Below, one piece after another: positions 8,271 to 17,210 of a DNA stretch of 64,000 nucleotides. This stretch comes from Halothermothrix orenii H 168 (GTDB lineage: Bacteria; Bacillota; Halanaerobiia; Halanaerobiales; Halothermotrichaceae). Both the position numbers and the translations under genes were made by a program. The number at the start of each line of letters is the position of its first letter. The first letter of the stretch is position 1. The notes below the pieces were generated by a model that ran no database searches, was not told the DNA's origin, and saw nothing but the letters and a program-made list of their open reading frames with translations. Location of the stretch: NCBI RefSeq assembly GCF_000020485.1, contig NC_011899.1, positions 1,272,501 through 1,336,500 of the forward strand, read 5' to 3'.

Positions 8271-8531
8271 TTAGCGGGGTTCTACTATTAATTTTATTGC
8301 TGTCCTTTCTTCCCCATCGATTTCAATATCAGTAAAGGCGGGAATACATATTAAATCAATTCCACTGGGAGCAACAAATCCTCTGGCTATAGCAACTGCT
8401 TTTATTCCCTGATTTAAGGCTCCAGCTCCTATTGCCTGGAGTTCCGCACTTCCTCTTTCTCTTAAAACAACTGCTAATGCCCCTGCCACTGAATTTGGAC
8501 TTGATTTGGCTGATACCTTCAATACTTCCAT
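8271..8531 (-). CDS. spoVS: Stage V sporulation protein S
   Basis: The 86-residue product matches SpoVS along its whole length: MEVLKVSAKSSPNSVAGALA, then AVKAIAIARGFVAPSG-like spacing and CIPAFTDIEIDGEERTAI. SpoVS is an Alba-fold-like small protein needed for late sporulation steps in Bacillus. It lies downstream of rny, as in Bacillus (rny-ymdB-spoVS), but ymdB is absent here. It has its own terminator and a 185-nt upstream gap, so it is probably a separate transcript. Confidence 0.96.
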   Translation of the reverse strand: MEVLKVSAKSSPNSVAGALAVVLRERGSAELQAIGAGALNQGIKAVAIARGFVAPSGIDLICIPAFTDIEIDGEERTAIKLIVEPR

Positions 8532-8685
8532 GTTAGTAAAATACCTCCTTGTTTTGTAAAATTTTAACTACTTTTATATAATATATTAGTCACAACTTAA
8601 AAAAATTCCTGCATAAATTTGAAAAAAATATATAAAAAATTTTCTCTATCTTTATTTGATTCAAACATTTTTGTGATTATAAAAA

Positions 8686-8703
8686 GGGCTCCATAAGGAG
8701 CCC
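8686..8703 (-). terminator. Terminator downstream of rny
   Basis: A 7-bp GC-rich stem (8686-8692 with 8697-8703, loop ATAA) has an A-run at 8681-8685 on the plus strand, which reads as a U-run on the minus strand. It lies 13 nt past the rny stop. Confidence 0.8.
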
Positions 8704-8716
8704 GGATTTTCAAATT

Positions 8717-10261
8717 TTATTTGGCGTAATCAATTGCCCTTGTTTCCCTGATAACAACAACTTTAATCTGACCGGGATAATCCAGATTATCTTCAATTTT
8801 CTGAGCCAAATCCCGGGATAGTTTAGCTGCTTTAGAATCATCAACTTTATCAGACTCAACTATAACCCTTATTTCTCTACCGGCCTGAATCGCATAAGCC
8901 TTTTCAACACCATTAAAAGAATTAGCCAGCTTTTCTAATTCTTCCAGACGTTTAATGTAAGCTTCCAGCGTTTCCCTTCTAGCACCTGGTCGAGCAGCTG
9001 ATATTGCATCAGCAGCAGAGACCAGTACTGCTTCGACAGATTTAAATTCAAAATCACCATGATGGGCTTCGATAATATGAAGAACCTTATCAGACTCTCC
9101 GTATTTACGGGCAATATCTACCCCGATTTTAACATGTGGACCCTCTACTTCATGGTCTATGGATTTTCCAATATCATGTAAAAGTCCACCACGTTTAGCC
9201 AGGTTAATATCGGCTCCAAGTTCAGCAGCCATTATTCCAGCTAAATAGGATACTTCAAGGGAGTGCTGTAATACATTCTGGCCATAACTGGTCCGATATT
9301 TAAGTCTTCCTAGTAGTTTTACAAGTTCCGGATGTAAACCATGAACTCCAGCATCAAAAGTAGCCTCTTCTCCTACTTCCCTTATATGGGCATCAAGTTC
9401 TTTTCTGGCCTTTTCTACCATTTCTTCAATTCGTGCCGGATGTATTCTTCCATCTACTATCAGTTTTTCGAGGGCAATTCTGGCTATTTCACGTCTGATG
9501 GGATCAAAGCCTGAAATTACAACTGCTTCAGGTGTGTCATCTATGATAAGATCAATTCCAGTCAGGCTTTCCAGGGTGCGGATATTTCTACCTTCACGAC
9601 CAATTATTCGTCCCTTCATTTCATCATTGGGCAAAGACACAACCGAGACAGTTGTTTCAGCAACATGGTCTGCTGCACATCTCTGTATAGCCAGTGATAA
9701 TATTTCACGTGCCTTTTTATCTGCTTCTTCTTTGGCTTTAGCCTCTTTTTCTTTAATCATTTTAGCGAATTCGTGGTCTAATTCTTCTTCAACTTTTTTA
9801 AATAAATACTCCTTTGCTTCTTCCTGGGTAAATTTAGATATTTCTTCAAGGGTTTTTAGTTCTTTTTCTTTAAGTTCTTTAATTTCAGATTCTAATTTAT
9901 CGAGATTACTTTCTTTATCTCTTAAACTCTGTTCTTTTTTCTCCAGAATTTCGGTTTTCCGGTCCAGGGATTCTTCCTTATTAACCAGTCGATCTTCTAT
10001 TCTCTGGAGTTCATTTCGACGCTTTTGAGTTTCTCTATTAGCCTCTTCTTTAATATTATGGGCAATTTCCTTGGCCTCAATAATTATCTCTCTTTTTTGT
10101 GATTCTGCATTTCGTTCTGCTTCCTGAAGGAGCTTTCTGGCTTCTTCTTCAGCCGTCTGAATCCTGGCTTCAGCAATATATTTTCTAATTAAATAACCTA
10201 ATAATATCCCCAGTGGTAAAGCAATAATTACATAAAGCGCACCTCCATTAATATTATTCAC
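8717..10261 (-). CDS. rny: Ribonuclease Y
   Basis: The 514-residue protein has the full RNase Y layout. An N-terminal membrane anchor (about 5-25) is followed by a long charged coiled coil (about 28-200). A KH domain contains [15 protein letters not shown] (about 216-230). An HD phosphohydrolase domain contains [10 protein letters not shown] and [10 protein letters not shown] (about 330-370). It is the membrane-bound endoribonuclease that starts mRNA decay in many Firmicutes. Length is normal for the family. It has its own consensus promoter at 10327-10355 and a terminator at 8686-8703, so it is a single-gene transcript. Confidence 0.97.
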   Translation of the reverse strand: MNNINGGALYVIIALPLGILLGYLIRKYIAEARIQTAEEEARKLLQEAERNAESQKREIIIEAKEIAHNIKEEANRETQKRRNELQRIEDRLVNKEESLDRKTEILEKKEQSLRDKESNLDKLESEIKELKEKELKTLEEISKFTQEEAKEYLFKKVEEELDHEFAKMIKEKEAKAKEEADKKAREILSLAIQRCAADHVAETTVSVVSLPNDEMKGRIIGREGRNIRTLESLTGIDLIIDDTPEAVVISGFDPIRREIARIALEKLIVDGRIHPARIEEMVEKARKELDAHIREVGEEATFDAGVHGLHPELVKLLGRLKYRTSYGQNVLQHSLEVSYLAGIMAAELGADINLAKRGGLLHDIGKSIDHEVEGPHVKIGVDIARKYGESDKVLHIIEAHHGDFEFKSVEAVLVSAADAISAARPGARRETLEAYIKRLEELEKLANSFNGVEKAYAIQAGREIRVIVESDKVDDSKAAKLSRDLAQKIEDNLDYPGQIKVVVIRETRAIDYAK

Positions 10262-10326
10262 CTCCTAACTTTATTTAGTTGTATTTAGAAATCTCCTTGA
10301 AATCAATTGGGAAAACGCCTGATATT

Positions 10327-10355
10327 ATTTTATATCTTTTCTTTAGACCTGTCAA
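10327..10355 (-). promoter_or_regulatory. Sigma-A promoter of rny
   Basis: On the minus strand a consensus -35 TTGACA (10350-10355) is followed after exactly 17 nt by TAAAAT (10327-10332). The start codon of rny lies about 65 nt further on. Confidence 0.75.
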
Positions 10356-10389
10356 GAAATGAAAAAATAATACCCGAAATAAAGACAAA

Positions 10390-10413
10390 GACCGCCATAG
10401 CTAAAGGGCGGTC
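10390..10413 (-). terminator. Terminator downstream of recX
   Basis: Stem arms 10390-10396 and 10407-10413 (GACCGCC with GGCGGTC) enclose a 10-nt loop. The minus strand continues with a T-rich stretch. It separates the recA-recX transcript from the rny promoter. Confidence 0.75.
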
Positions 10414-10464
10414 CTTTATAAAAAACAACTGTAAAATTATAAGAAGATGTCCTTATACATAATA

Positions 10465-10953
10465 TTAATATGTTTTCTCATTATTGTTTTCAATCTGATT
10501 AATAATTTTATGGATTATATATAAACTAAATCCCTTTCGATTAAGATATCTCTTCAATTTTGATAACTTTTTATTAATATTATGGTTATGATGTAACCAT
10601 TTTGTAGCAAGTTTTATTCCTATATTAATTTCAGTTTCTTCAGGGACCATTTCCTCTAATACATTTCTAATGGTACCCTCGTCCAATCCCTTCTTCCTTA
10701 ATTCATAATACAAAAGCATCTTTCCCCTGGGATTATTCTTTATTTTATGCCTAACATATTTTTCGCAAAATCTATAATCATCTATATATCCCAATGTTTT
10801 GAGATGGTTTACAACCTTATCTGCTACATTTTTAGAATATCCTTTTTTAATCAACCTGCTGGCTAGCTCATACTGGCTCCGCTCCCGATAAGATAGGAGC
10901 CGAAATGCATCATCCTTGGCTTTTTGATATATATCCTCCTCCAAGGTTATCAT
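10465..10953 (-). CDS. recX: Regulatory protein RecX
   Basis: The 162-residue protein shows the RecX three-helix repeats: AFRLLSYRERSQYELASRL, then VVNHLKTLGYIDDYRFCEKYV and a C-terminal KLKRYLNRKGFS repeat. RecX binds RecA filaments and moderates their activity. It starts 22 nt after the recA stop and is expected to be co-transcribed from the LexA-type recA promoter. The length matches short Firmicute and proteobacterial RecX rather than the 260-residue Bacillus form. Confidence 0.92.
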   Translation of the reverse strand: MITLEEDIYQKAKDDAFRLLSYRERSQYELASRLIKKGYSKNVADKVVNHLKTLGYIDDYRFCEKYVRHKIKNNPRGKMLLYYELRKKGLDEGTIRNVLEEMVPEETEINIGIKLATKWLHHNHNINKKLSKLKRYLNRKGFSLYIIHKIINQIENNNEKTY

Positions 10954-10975
10954 CCCTTATTATATATAATTTATA

Positions 10976-12040
10976 TCACTTTTTCTTACCTTTAGCTTTC
11001 GATTTTCCAGTTGATTTATTTTCTTTAGTTGAGGCAACTTCATCCTCCACTTCCAGACCTACCCGTTCTTTAATCTTCATTTCAATTTCTTTCATAATAT
11101 CCGGGTTATCTTCAAGGAAGTTTTTAGCATTTTCACGTCCCTGTCCCAGACGCTCATCACCATAGGAATACCAGGAACCAGCCCTGTCAATAATTCCGGT
11201 ATCAACCCCCATATCGAGGATACATCCTGATGTCGATATACCCGTTCCATACATAATATCAAAAATAGCCCGCCTGAATGGAGGAGCAACTTTGTTTTTA
11301 ACAACTTTCACCCTGGTCTGACTCCCTACTATTTCATCTCCATTTTTCAGGGTCTGAGTTTTTCTGATTTCCATTCTTACTGAAGAATAAAATTTAAGGG
11401 CTCGTCCACCTGGAGTTGTTTCGGGATTACCAAACATTACCCCGACCTTTTCTCTGATCTGGTTAATAAAAATGCAGACAGTCTTTGATTTACTGATAGC
11501 ACCCGATAATTTCCTCATGGCCTGGGACATTAACCGGGCCTGTAAACCAACATGACTATCTCCCATTTCTCCATCCAGTTCAGCCTTGGGAACAAGAGCA
11601 GCAACAGAATCTATAACAATTACATCGATGGCATTACTGCGCACGAGGGCTTCGGCTATTTCCAGGGCTTCTTCACCATTATTTGGCTGTGATATCAATA
11701 AATTATCGATGTTAACCCCCAGATTCTCTGAATATTTGGGATCAAGGGCATGTTCAGCATCAATAAAAGCAGCAACCCCGTTGCGTTTCTGGGCTTCAGC
11801 AATTATGTGTAAAGCCAGAGTAGTCTTACCCGAGGATTCAGGTCCATAGATTTCAATAATTCTACCCCTGGGAACACCCCCTACCCCTAATGCTAAATCA
11901 AGGGGTAAAGCACCTGTTGGAATAACTTCTACATTAAGGGCAGTAGCCTCTCCCAGTTTCATAATAGACCCCTGCCCAAATTGTTTTTCTATACGTTTTA
12001 CAGCCATCTCCAGAGCTTTTTCCTTCTCGTTTTTAGCCAA
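10976..12040 (-). CDS. recA: Recombinase RecA
   Basis: Walker A (GPESSGKTT), Walker B ([12 protein letters not shown]), the loop-2 region and the [11 protein letters not shown] segment are all present. RecA forms filaments on single-stranded DNA, drives strand exchange and triggers LexA cleavage. I start at TTG 12040, giving [13 protein letters not shown] as in most RecA proteins (354 residues). The GTG at 12049 touches the GGAAGG ribosome site and is a poor start. The C-terminus is a Lys-rich tail. It is followed by recX and preceded by a promoter with a LexA-type operator. Confidence 0.97.
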   Translation of the reverse strand: MAKNEKEKALEMAVKRIEKQFGQGSIMKLGEATALNVEVIPTGALPLDLALGVGGVPRGRIIEIYGPESSGKTTLALHIIAEAQKRNGVAAFIDAEHALDPKYSENLGVNIDNLLISQPNNGEEALEIAEALVRSNAIDVIVIDSVAALVPKAELDGEMGDSHVGLQARLMSQAMRKLSGAISKSKTVCIFINQIREKVGVMFGNPETTPGGRALKFYSSVRMEIRKTQTLKNGDEIVGSQTRVKVVKNKVAPPFRRAIFDIMYGTGISTSGCILDMGVDTGIIDRAGSWYSYGDERLGQGRENAKNFLEDNPDIMKEIEMKIKERVGLEVEDEVASTKENKSTGKSKAKGKKK

Positions 12041-12084
12041 AATTACCACACCTTCCCACCAATTTTTGAATTATTACAAAAACC

Positions 12085-12141
12085 GAAAATATGTTCAGTC
12101 CTGTTAGTTAACATTATAGAACATATGTTTTAAAAAAGCAA
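12085..12141 (-). promoter_or_regulatory. recA promoter with two LexA-type (SOS) boxes
   Basis: On the minus strand, -35 TTGCTT (12136-12141) and -10 TATAAT (12113-12118) are separated by 17 nt. The spacer contains GAACATATGTTT on the plus strand (12119-12130), one base from the palindromic Firmicute SOS box GAACATATGTTC. A second copy with one mismatch, GAAAATATGTTC, lies at 12085-12096, just after the expected transcription start. LexA bound at the first site would cover the space between -35 and -10. Confidence 0.75.
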
Positions 12142-12144
12142 GGG

Positions 12145-12714
12145 TTATTCTAAAAAAACTGAAAATATTTCTTTATACACTGGTCCTGTTCTATAAAGCT
12201 CACTTTTCATCAAACTCAGTTTATTTATATTTACTCTGGCTTTAAAATCTTCAAGACTTTCTACTACTTTATTAAGACGTTTAGATAACTGGTTAAGATC
12301 AGTTCTTCGCCTGCTCCGGGCCAGAGTAAGATGTGGAGTAAATTCCCTATCATCGGCTTTAAATCCTCTATCTATTAAGTCTTTTTCTAACAGTTTATAG
12401 ACAGAAGTCAGGTTATCACTACCTTCTTTAATACTTAAATACATTACCCTTGGCCTTGTGATATCTGGAAAAGCCCCAGGGCCATTAATTGTAATAGAAA
12501 ACGGTTTTACTCTCTCTGAAATACTTTCTAAAGAATCCTTTATTTCGGAGACTTTCTCATCCCCCACCTCTCCTATGAATTTCAGGGTTATATGCCAGTT
12601 ATCTTTTTTGACCCATTTTATACCCTGTCTAACCTGCCTTTTAATAGTGATGAGTTTACGTTCTATAAGGTCTTTTGTCCTGTCAGGAATATTAACAGCA
12701 ATAAATAACCTCAT
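12145..12714 (-). CDS. thpR: RNA 2',3'-cyclic phosphodiesterase (LigT/ThpR family)
   Basis: Both catalytic HxTx motifs of the 2H phosphoesterase family are visible: HITLKFIG near residue 41 and HLTLARSR in the C-terminal half. The usual start MRLFIAVN is used here (ATG 12714); an in-frame GTG at 12726 overlaps the TPR gene. The 189-residue length is normal. Family members open 2',3'-cyclic phosphates and can act on tRNA ends. The gene is downstream of the TPR gene and 30 nt before the recA LexA box. Confidence 0.88.
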   Translation of the reverse strand: MRLFIAVNIPDRTKDLIERKLITIKRQVRQGIKWVKKDNWHITLKFIGEVGDEKVSEIKDSLESISERVKPFSITINGPGAFPDITRPRVMYLSIKEGSDNLTSVYKLLEKDLIDRGFKADDREFTPHLTLARSRRRTDLNQLSKRLNKVVESLEDFKARVNINKLSLMKSELYRTGPVYKEIFSVFLE

Positions 12715-12718
12715 AAAA

Positions 12719-13903
12719 TTACTCACCCTCTGTTAATTTCTCTAACAGTTTTTGAGCACCGCGGTGATTTGGATTTAAGTGTAATGTTTTCTTTAATTCA
12801 GCAATGGCTGCATCTTCCATTTCTAGTATATAATAAGTTACCGCAAGGTGGAAATGGCTATCAGGGTAATTCGGGTTTTTTTCAATTGCAGTTGAATAAT
12901 GGGAAATGGCTAAATAGGGTTTATCCTGTCTAATATAAATATCTCCCAGAGCGATATATGCTGAGGCATATTCGGGGTTATATTTGAGGGCCTGTTTATA
13001 ATAATAAATGGCTTTATCCTCATTGTGGTTAATTTCATGAATTTTTCCAAGATAATAATAGGCTTTATAGGATTTATCATTGATTGATACTACTTTTTCA
13101 AATTCCTCTCTGGCCAGTTCATAATTGCCACTTAAATAATAGGCCTCACCAAGTTTAGTACTTATAGCAACAAAATCAGGATTAATCTTTTTACTTTCCT
13201 CAAGAACTTTTATCGCCTTCTCATAATCTTTATCATTCATGTAAAGTTCAGCCAGGTTTGAATAAATTGATATCCTATTCTGAGTGCTTTCAGTCATATC
13301 AAGAGCCTTTTCATAAGTATTAATGGCCAAATTCACCTTACCCAGTTTTTTATAAATAGAAGCCAGATTAATATAATCTTCGGCTTGTCCATTCTGGGCT
13401 ATTATCATTTCATACTCCTCTTCTGCTTTATCTAATTCGTCAAGATTTTTATAGACAAGAGCAAGGCTCCTGTGGAAAAGAGTAGTATTAATACCAAGTA
13501 AATAAGCTTTTTCCAGTTCTTTTTTTGCTTCATTATAAAATGGACTATCAAATTGTTTATGTTTATTTAAGTAAACCTCACCAAGTTTCCAGTGAATAAT
13601 TCCAAATTCATATCCCATTTTTTTTAATTTTAAGATGTTTTCTTTAGCTTTGACAATATCATTTTTCCCAATATAGCACAGGGTTTGATAGTAAAGGGAA
13701 TCAACTATTATTTGTTCATTATTATTATTTTTAATTGCTTTATTTAAATTAACAATAGCTTCATCAAAGTTTTGATTATAATAAGATGTTATTCCCTTGA
13801 TAAATGAAGAATTATCATTAATTTCAATAGCCAGTCCTGTAGTACTAAATGCCATTATAAAAATAAAAATTGATAATATTAATAAATAATACTTTCTTTT
13901 CAT
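12719..13903 (-). CDS. Exported TPR-repeat protein
   Basis: I start at ATG 13903, 7 nt after a GGGGGG tract; the ATG at 13909 sits almost on that tract. The 394-residue product has a signal peptide (about 1-25). After it come roughly nine to ten tetratricopeptide repeats with the usual A-x-Y-Y-G/A-L-x-Y-x-P pattern, for example KAIYYYKQALKYNPEYASAY and AISHYSTAIEKNPNYPDSHF. TPR arrays are protein-binding scaffolds. It sits between cinA and thpR and is likely an extracytoplasmic or membrane-associated scaffold. Partner unknown. Confidence 0.83.
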   Translation of the reverse strand: MKRKYYLLILSIFIFIMAFSTTGLAIEINDNSSFIKGITSYYNQNFDEAIVNLNKAIKNNNNEQIIVDSLYYQTLCYIGKNDIVKAKENILKLKKMGYEFGIIHWKLGEVYLNKHKQFDSPFYNEAKKELEKAYLLGINTTLFHRSLALVYKNLDELDKAEEEYEMIIAQNGQAEDYINLASIYKKLGKVNLAINTYEKALDMTESTQNRISIYSNLAELYMNDKDYEKAIKVLEESKKINPDFVAISTKLGEAYYLSGNYELAREEFEKVVSINDKSYKAYYYLGKIHEINHNEDKAIYYYKQALKYNPEYASAYIALGDIYIRQDKPYLAISHYSTAIEKNPNYPDSHFHLAVTYYILEMEDAAIAELKKTLHLNPNHRGAQKLLEKLTEGE

Positions 13904-13990
13904 CAACATGCCCCCCTGGATATAATCCTCTCAAAAATATATTGTTAAAACATTAATAATAAAAAACTCTTTCAGATGACAACTTCCCTG

Positions 13991-15232
13991 TCATTTAAAA
14001 GAAAATTTAAGATACCGGTATAAATAATAAAAAGCAGACTGAGTAGTTAACCACCTGTTTTTATTACGATCACCTTTAAAATTTAATTTATATGTTTTTA
14101 CCTCACCATCAATCCCGGCCAGACCGACGTACACCAGGCCTACCGGTTTTTCATCTGTACCCCCTTCAGGACCAGCAATACCGGTGACACTAAGTCCAAT
14201 GTCAGCCTCCAATCTCTGGCGAACTCCACTAGCCATTTCAGCTGCAGTTTCCGGACTAACAGCCCCCTCTTTATTAATTGTATTTTTATTAACTCCGAGA
14301 TGATTAATCTTAACTTCATTACTGTAGGCAATGACTCCTCCTTTAAAATATGCTGAACTCCCCGGTATATCTGTAATTCTTGCCCCAATCAGTCCCCCAG
14401 TACATGACTCAGCCAGGGCTATGGTAACCCCTCTTTTTGATAATAATTTACCTATTTCATCCGGTAAACTTGTCTCGTCTTCTCCGTAAATATATTCTCC
14501 CACTCTATTCCTGACAGTTTTGACTATTTCTGATATTTTATTTTCTATTTTTTTCTTCGTTCTTCCTTTACCGGTAATTTTTAATTTTACTTCTCCATCC
14601 CCGGCTAATAATGCCAGGGAAGGGTTCATAGAATCCATAATATCTTCTAGCTTTGTTTCCAGGGTAGACTCCCCTATTCCAATAAAATGTAGTTCCTTAG
14701 ATATAATCATTAAATTATTTTTTTTCTTAATATATGGCAGGACACTTTCTTCAAACATTATCTTCATTTCCCGCGGTACCCCGGGCAAAGATATAATAAT
14801 ATAATTATCTTTCTCAAGTAATATTCCAGGAGCAGTACCAACAGGATTATTTATCGGTATTGCCCCTTCAGGAAGATACGATTGTTTCAGGTTATTGGGA
14901 GTCATTGTCGTTCTTTTATGATTGAAATAACCTTCAATATCAATAACAAGGTCTGGCCTCATTACTAAAGGACAAGTTGTTATTTCTGATATAGCTTCCC
15001 GGGTCAGGTCATCCATCGTTGGACCAAGACCACCAGTGGTAATAATCAAATCTGCTCTCTCGACAGCCTGTTGTAAAGTTTTATATAACCTCTGTTTATT
15101 ATCACCAACTGTGCTAATATAATGAACATCTATACCACAGCCTGTTAATTTTTCAGCCAGGTAAGCCGAATTGGTATCGACAATATCACCATGGAGTAAT
15201 TCTGTTCCTATTGAGATTATTTCAGCTATCAC
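13991..15232 (-). CDS. cinA: CinA: MoaB-like domain plus NMN amidohydrolase domain
   Basis: The 413-residue protein has the two-domain CinA layout. The N-terminal MoCF/MoaB-like domain (about 1-170) contains GTELLHGDIVDTNSAYLAE and TTGGLGPTMDD. The C-terminal CinA/PncC domain (about 255-410) contains ALAESCTGGLIGARITDIPG and VTGIAGPEGGT. Such proteins deamidate nicotinamide mononucleotide in pyridine nucleotide recycling, and the N-terminal domain acts on ADP-ribose. The gene is usually close to recA in Firmicutes, as here. Confidence 0.94.
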   Translation of the reverse strand: MIAEIISIGTELLHGDIVDTNSAYLAEKLTGCGIDVHYISTVGDNKQRLYKTLQQAVERADLIITTGGLGPTMDDLTREAISEITTCPLVMRPDLVIDIEGYFNHKRTTMTPNNLKQSYLPEGAIPINNPVGTAPGILLEKDNYIIISLPGVPREMKIMFEESVLPYIKKKNNLMIISKELHFIGIGESTLETKLEDIMDSMNPSLALLAGDGEVKLKITGKGRTKKKIENKISEIVKTVRNRVGEYIYGEDETSLPDEIGKLLSKRGVTIALAESCTGGLIGARITDIPGSSAYFKGGVIAYSNEVKINHLGVNKNTINKEGAVSPETAAEMASGVRQRLEADIGLSVTGIAGPEGGTDEKPVGLVYVGLAGIDGEVKTYKLNFKGDRNKNRWLTTQSAFYYLYRYLKFSFK

Positions 15233-15571
15233 TTACTGTCCCCTTTCTTTTTCCATAGCTTATAACACTGAAAAAAGTTATTAACAAGTTCTTTAATAAT
15301 TTAGTTATACTAAAAAAATTAAATAACCTCTATCCCACTTACCTTAAAAATTGAAATAAACTAATAATAAAAAATAATAAGTCAAGTTTTGCGACCAGAA
15401 AAATCAATTATAAATAACCCGGTTTAATAAAAAATTTAATTAAAACTAATTTAATTATACCATACCATATACATAATTTAAATTACATGAAATTGGGATT
15501 ATGATTTATAAATTAAATTCTTATATTTTGTAAAGTTAATTTTGTGTATTATTTTGCGCATAATATATGTT

Positions 15572-15601
15572 TTGCGTTTTTATAATTCCTTCTGGTATAA
15601 T
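15572..15601 (+). promoter_or_regulatory. Orphan plus-strand promoter candidate
   Basis: TTGCGT (15572-15577), an 18-nt spacer and an extended -10 TGGTATAAT (15593-15601) form a good sigma-A-type promoter. No plus-strand gene follows; a transcript would run into the 3' end of the FtsH-like gene in antisense. Confidence 0.4.
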
Positions 15602-15684
15602 GTTTAAACTTTTTAAACCTTTTGGATATTATTTAGTAAAATCAACCTAAAAACTTTTCTTCTATTATTTTAATTATGTATTAA

Positions 15685-15715
15685 CCAGAATTACTGATAC
15701 TTATCAGTAATCTGG
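15685..15715 (-). terminator. Hairpin downstream of the FtsH-like gene
   Basis: Inner arms 15690-15698 and 15703-15711 form 9 bp, continued by CCAG with CTGG (15685-15688, 15712-15715) past one bulged A. It lies 22 nt beyond the stop at 15738. The sequence after it on the minus strand is AT-rich but has no clean U-run, so termination is only probable. Confidence 0.5.
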
Positions 15716-15737
15716 CTAGATAAAGTATTAATCCGGT

Positions 15738-17210
15738 CTAATTATTTAATAATCTCCTTAGTTCATCTCCCGAAAACCTTTCTTCTTCAACCAACTTACG
15801 CGTAATCTTTTCCATAATTTCTTTATTATTATTAATGATATTGCGGACTTTTTTCTCTACTTTTTTAAATATTTTGGTTCTTTCCTCATGGAGTAATTGT
15901 TTAGGAACGGTACTTTCCTCAACAACACCGAGATCAGTCATCCCTGAAGCCACCATTTTATTGGCCAGTTTTACGGCTTTTTTAAAATCGTTGGTTGCTC
16001 CGGTACTCCTATCATTTAATAGAATATCTTCTGCAATTGCTCCGGCAATGCTGATACCGATTTGTTTTTCAATATAGTCTCTGGTCTGCAAATACATATC
16101 ATCTCTGGGATTATGGCGGACATAACCCAGGGCCTTTCCTCTTGAAGTAATGGTTATTGCAGAAACAGAGCCAGGACAGAACTTCTCACCAACTAAGGCA
16201 TGACCGGTTTCATGGACAGCAATTCTTTTCAATTCTTCTTTACCGGGGCGACGATCCAACTTTTCACCCATGATTACCTTGTCTATTGCTTCAAGAAAAT
16301 GCTTTTGATGAATCTGATCTTCATTGCCTCGCATGGCCATGATAGCTGCTTCATTCGTAAGATTTTCTAGATGAGCCCCTGAGAATCCAAATGTTTCCCG
16401 GGCTATCTGCTCCAGATTAACTTCTTCTGCCAGGGGTTTATTTGACGTATGGATCTTTAAAATACTTAATCGGCCCTCTTTAGCTGGTAAATCTACCTGA
16501 ACAATTCTATCAAAACGACCTGGTCTTAATAAAGCGGGATCAAGGATATCAATCCTGTTGGTTGTTGCCATAACCAGGATTTGAACTTCATCATCAACAG
16601 ATAAACCATCCATTTCAACAAGTAATTGATTTAAAGTCTGATCATATTCAAGATGGCTGGTCACCTGTCCCCTTTTACCCCCAACAACATCTATTTCATC
16701 AATAAAAACAATGGCACTTGACTTTCCATACTTTTTGGCTGATTGTCTTGCTTCTTTAAAAAGTTGTCTAACCCTTTTGGCTCCTAATCCAGCATACATC
16801 TCAATAAATTCACTTCCTGAAGTTGCCTTGAAAACAGAATCGGTATAACGGGCTGACGCTTTTGCCAGCATTGTCTTACCGGTTCCCGGAGGACCACTCA
16901 ACAGAATACCTTTAATAGGCCTGATCCCCATATATTTAATCCTGTCCAGGTTTTTTACAAAATTTAAGGCTTCAATCAATTCATTCTTGGCCGTTTCCTG
17001 CCCACCAATATCATCAAACTTAACATGAGGTATTTTTTTATTCCCTTCTTTTATACCTGTTTGACTGCTAATGGATAATGAAGGAGAAAGCATCTGCCAT
17101 AGAAAAAACACAAGAAAACCAAAAAAGATTACCGGAAGTATATTAAAACCTTTAAGGGCAAGAATTATTAAAACCCCAATTCCTGCTCCAATTCCTACTT
17201 CTTTAACCAC
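15738..17210 (-). CDS. Short FtsH-like AAA protease (M41), no extracytoplasmic domain
   Basis: Start is taken at GTG 17210, 8 nt after GGAGG; the GTG at 17219 lies inside that site. The 490-residue protein has two hydrophobic stretches split by only KGFN (about 1-43), then an AAA module with Walker A GPPGTGKT, Walker B IVFIDEID and the RPGRFDR second-region-of-homology. The zinc-protease domain has HETGH and STGATNDF, which carries the third ligand. Normal FtsH is 600-650 residues with a roughly 70-residue domain between its two helices; that domain is missing here. All catalytic residues seem intact. It is the downstream partner of the gene at 17203-17754 and overlaps its stop by 8 nt. It is likely a specialised paralogue rather than the main FtsH. 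Confidence 0.88.
   Translation of the reverse strand: MVKEVGIGAGIGVLIILALKGFNILPVIFFGFLVFFLWQMLSPSLSISSQTGIKEGNKKIPHVKFDDIGGQETAKNELIEALNFVKNLDRIKYMGIRPIKGILLSGPPGTGKTMLAKASARYTDSVFKATSGSEFIEMYAGLGAKRVRQLFKEARQSAKKYGKSSAIVFIDEIDVVGGKRGQVTSHLEYDQTLNQLLVEMDGLSVDDEVQILVMATTNRIDILDPALLRPGRFDRIVQVDLPAKEGRLSILKIHTSNKPLAEEVNLEQIARETFGFSGAHLENLTNEAAIMAMRGNEDQIHQKHFLEAIDKVIMGEKLDRRPGKEELKRIAVHETGHALVGEKFCPGSVSAITITSRGKALGYVRHNPRDDMYLQTRDYIEKQIGISIAGAIAEDILLNDRSTGATNDFKKAVKLANKMVASGMTDLGVVEESTVPKQLLHEERTKIFKKVEKKVRNIINNNKEIMEKITRKLVEEERFSGDELRRLLNN

Larger units (their letters stand above)
15233..15737. other. 505-bp gene-free AT-rich region
   Basis: No open frame with a credible ribosome site is visible on either strand. 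It holds a possible extended -10 promoter reading towards cinA (TGG then TATAAT on the minus strand, 15454-15462), a good promoter-like pair reading the other way (15572-15601) and a hairpin at 15685-15715. Otherwise it is plain AT-rich sequence. Confidence 0.6.

Noticed and set aside
9498-10028. 176-codon plus-strand frame
   Set aside because: It lies wholly antisense to the coiled-coil part of rny, is Ser/Leu/Phe-rich as expected of a shadow frame, and has no ribosome site.
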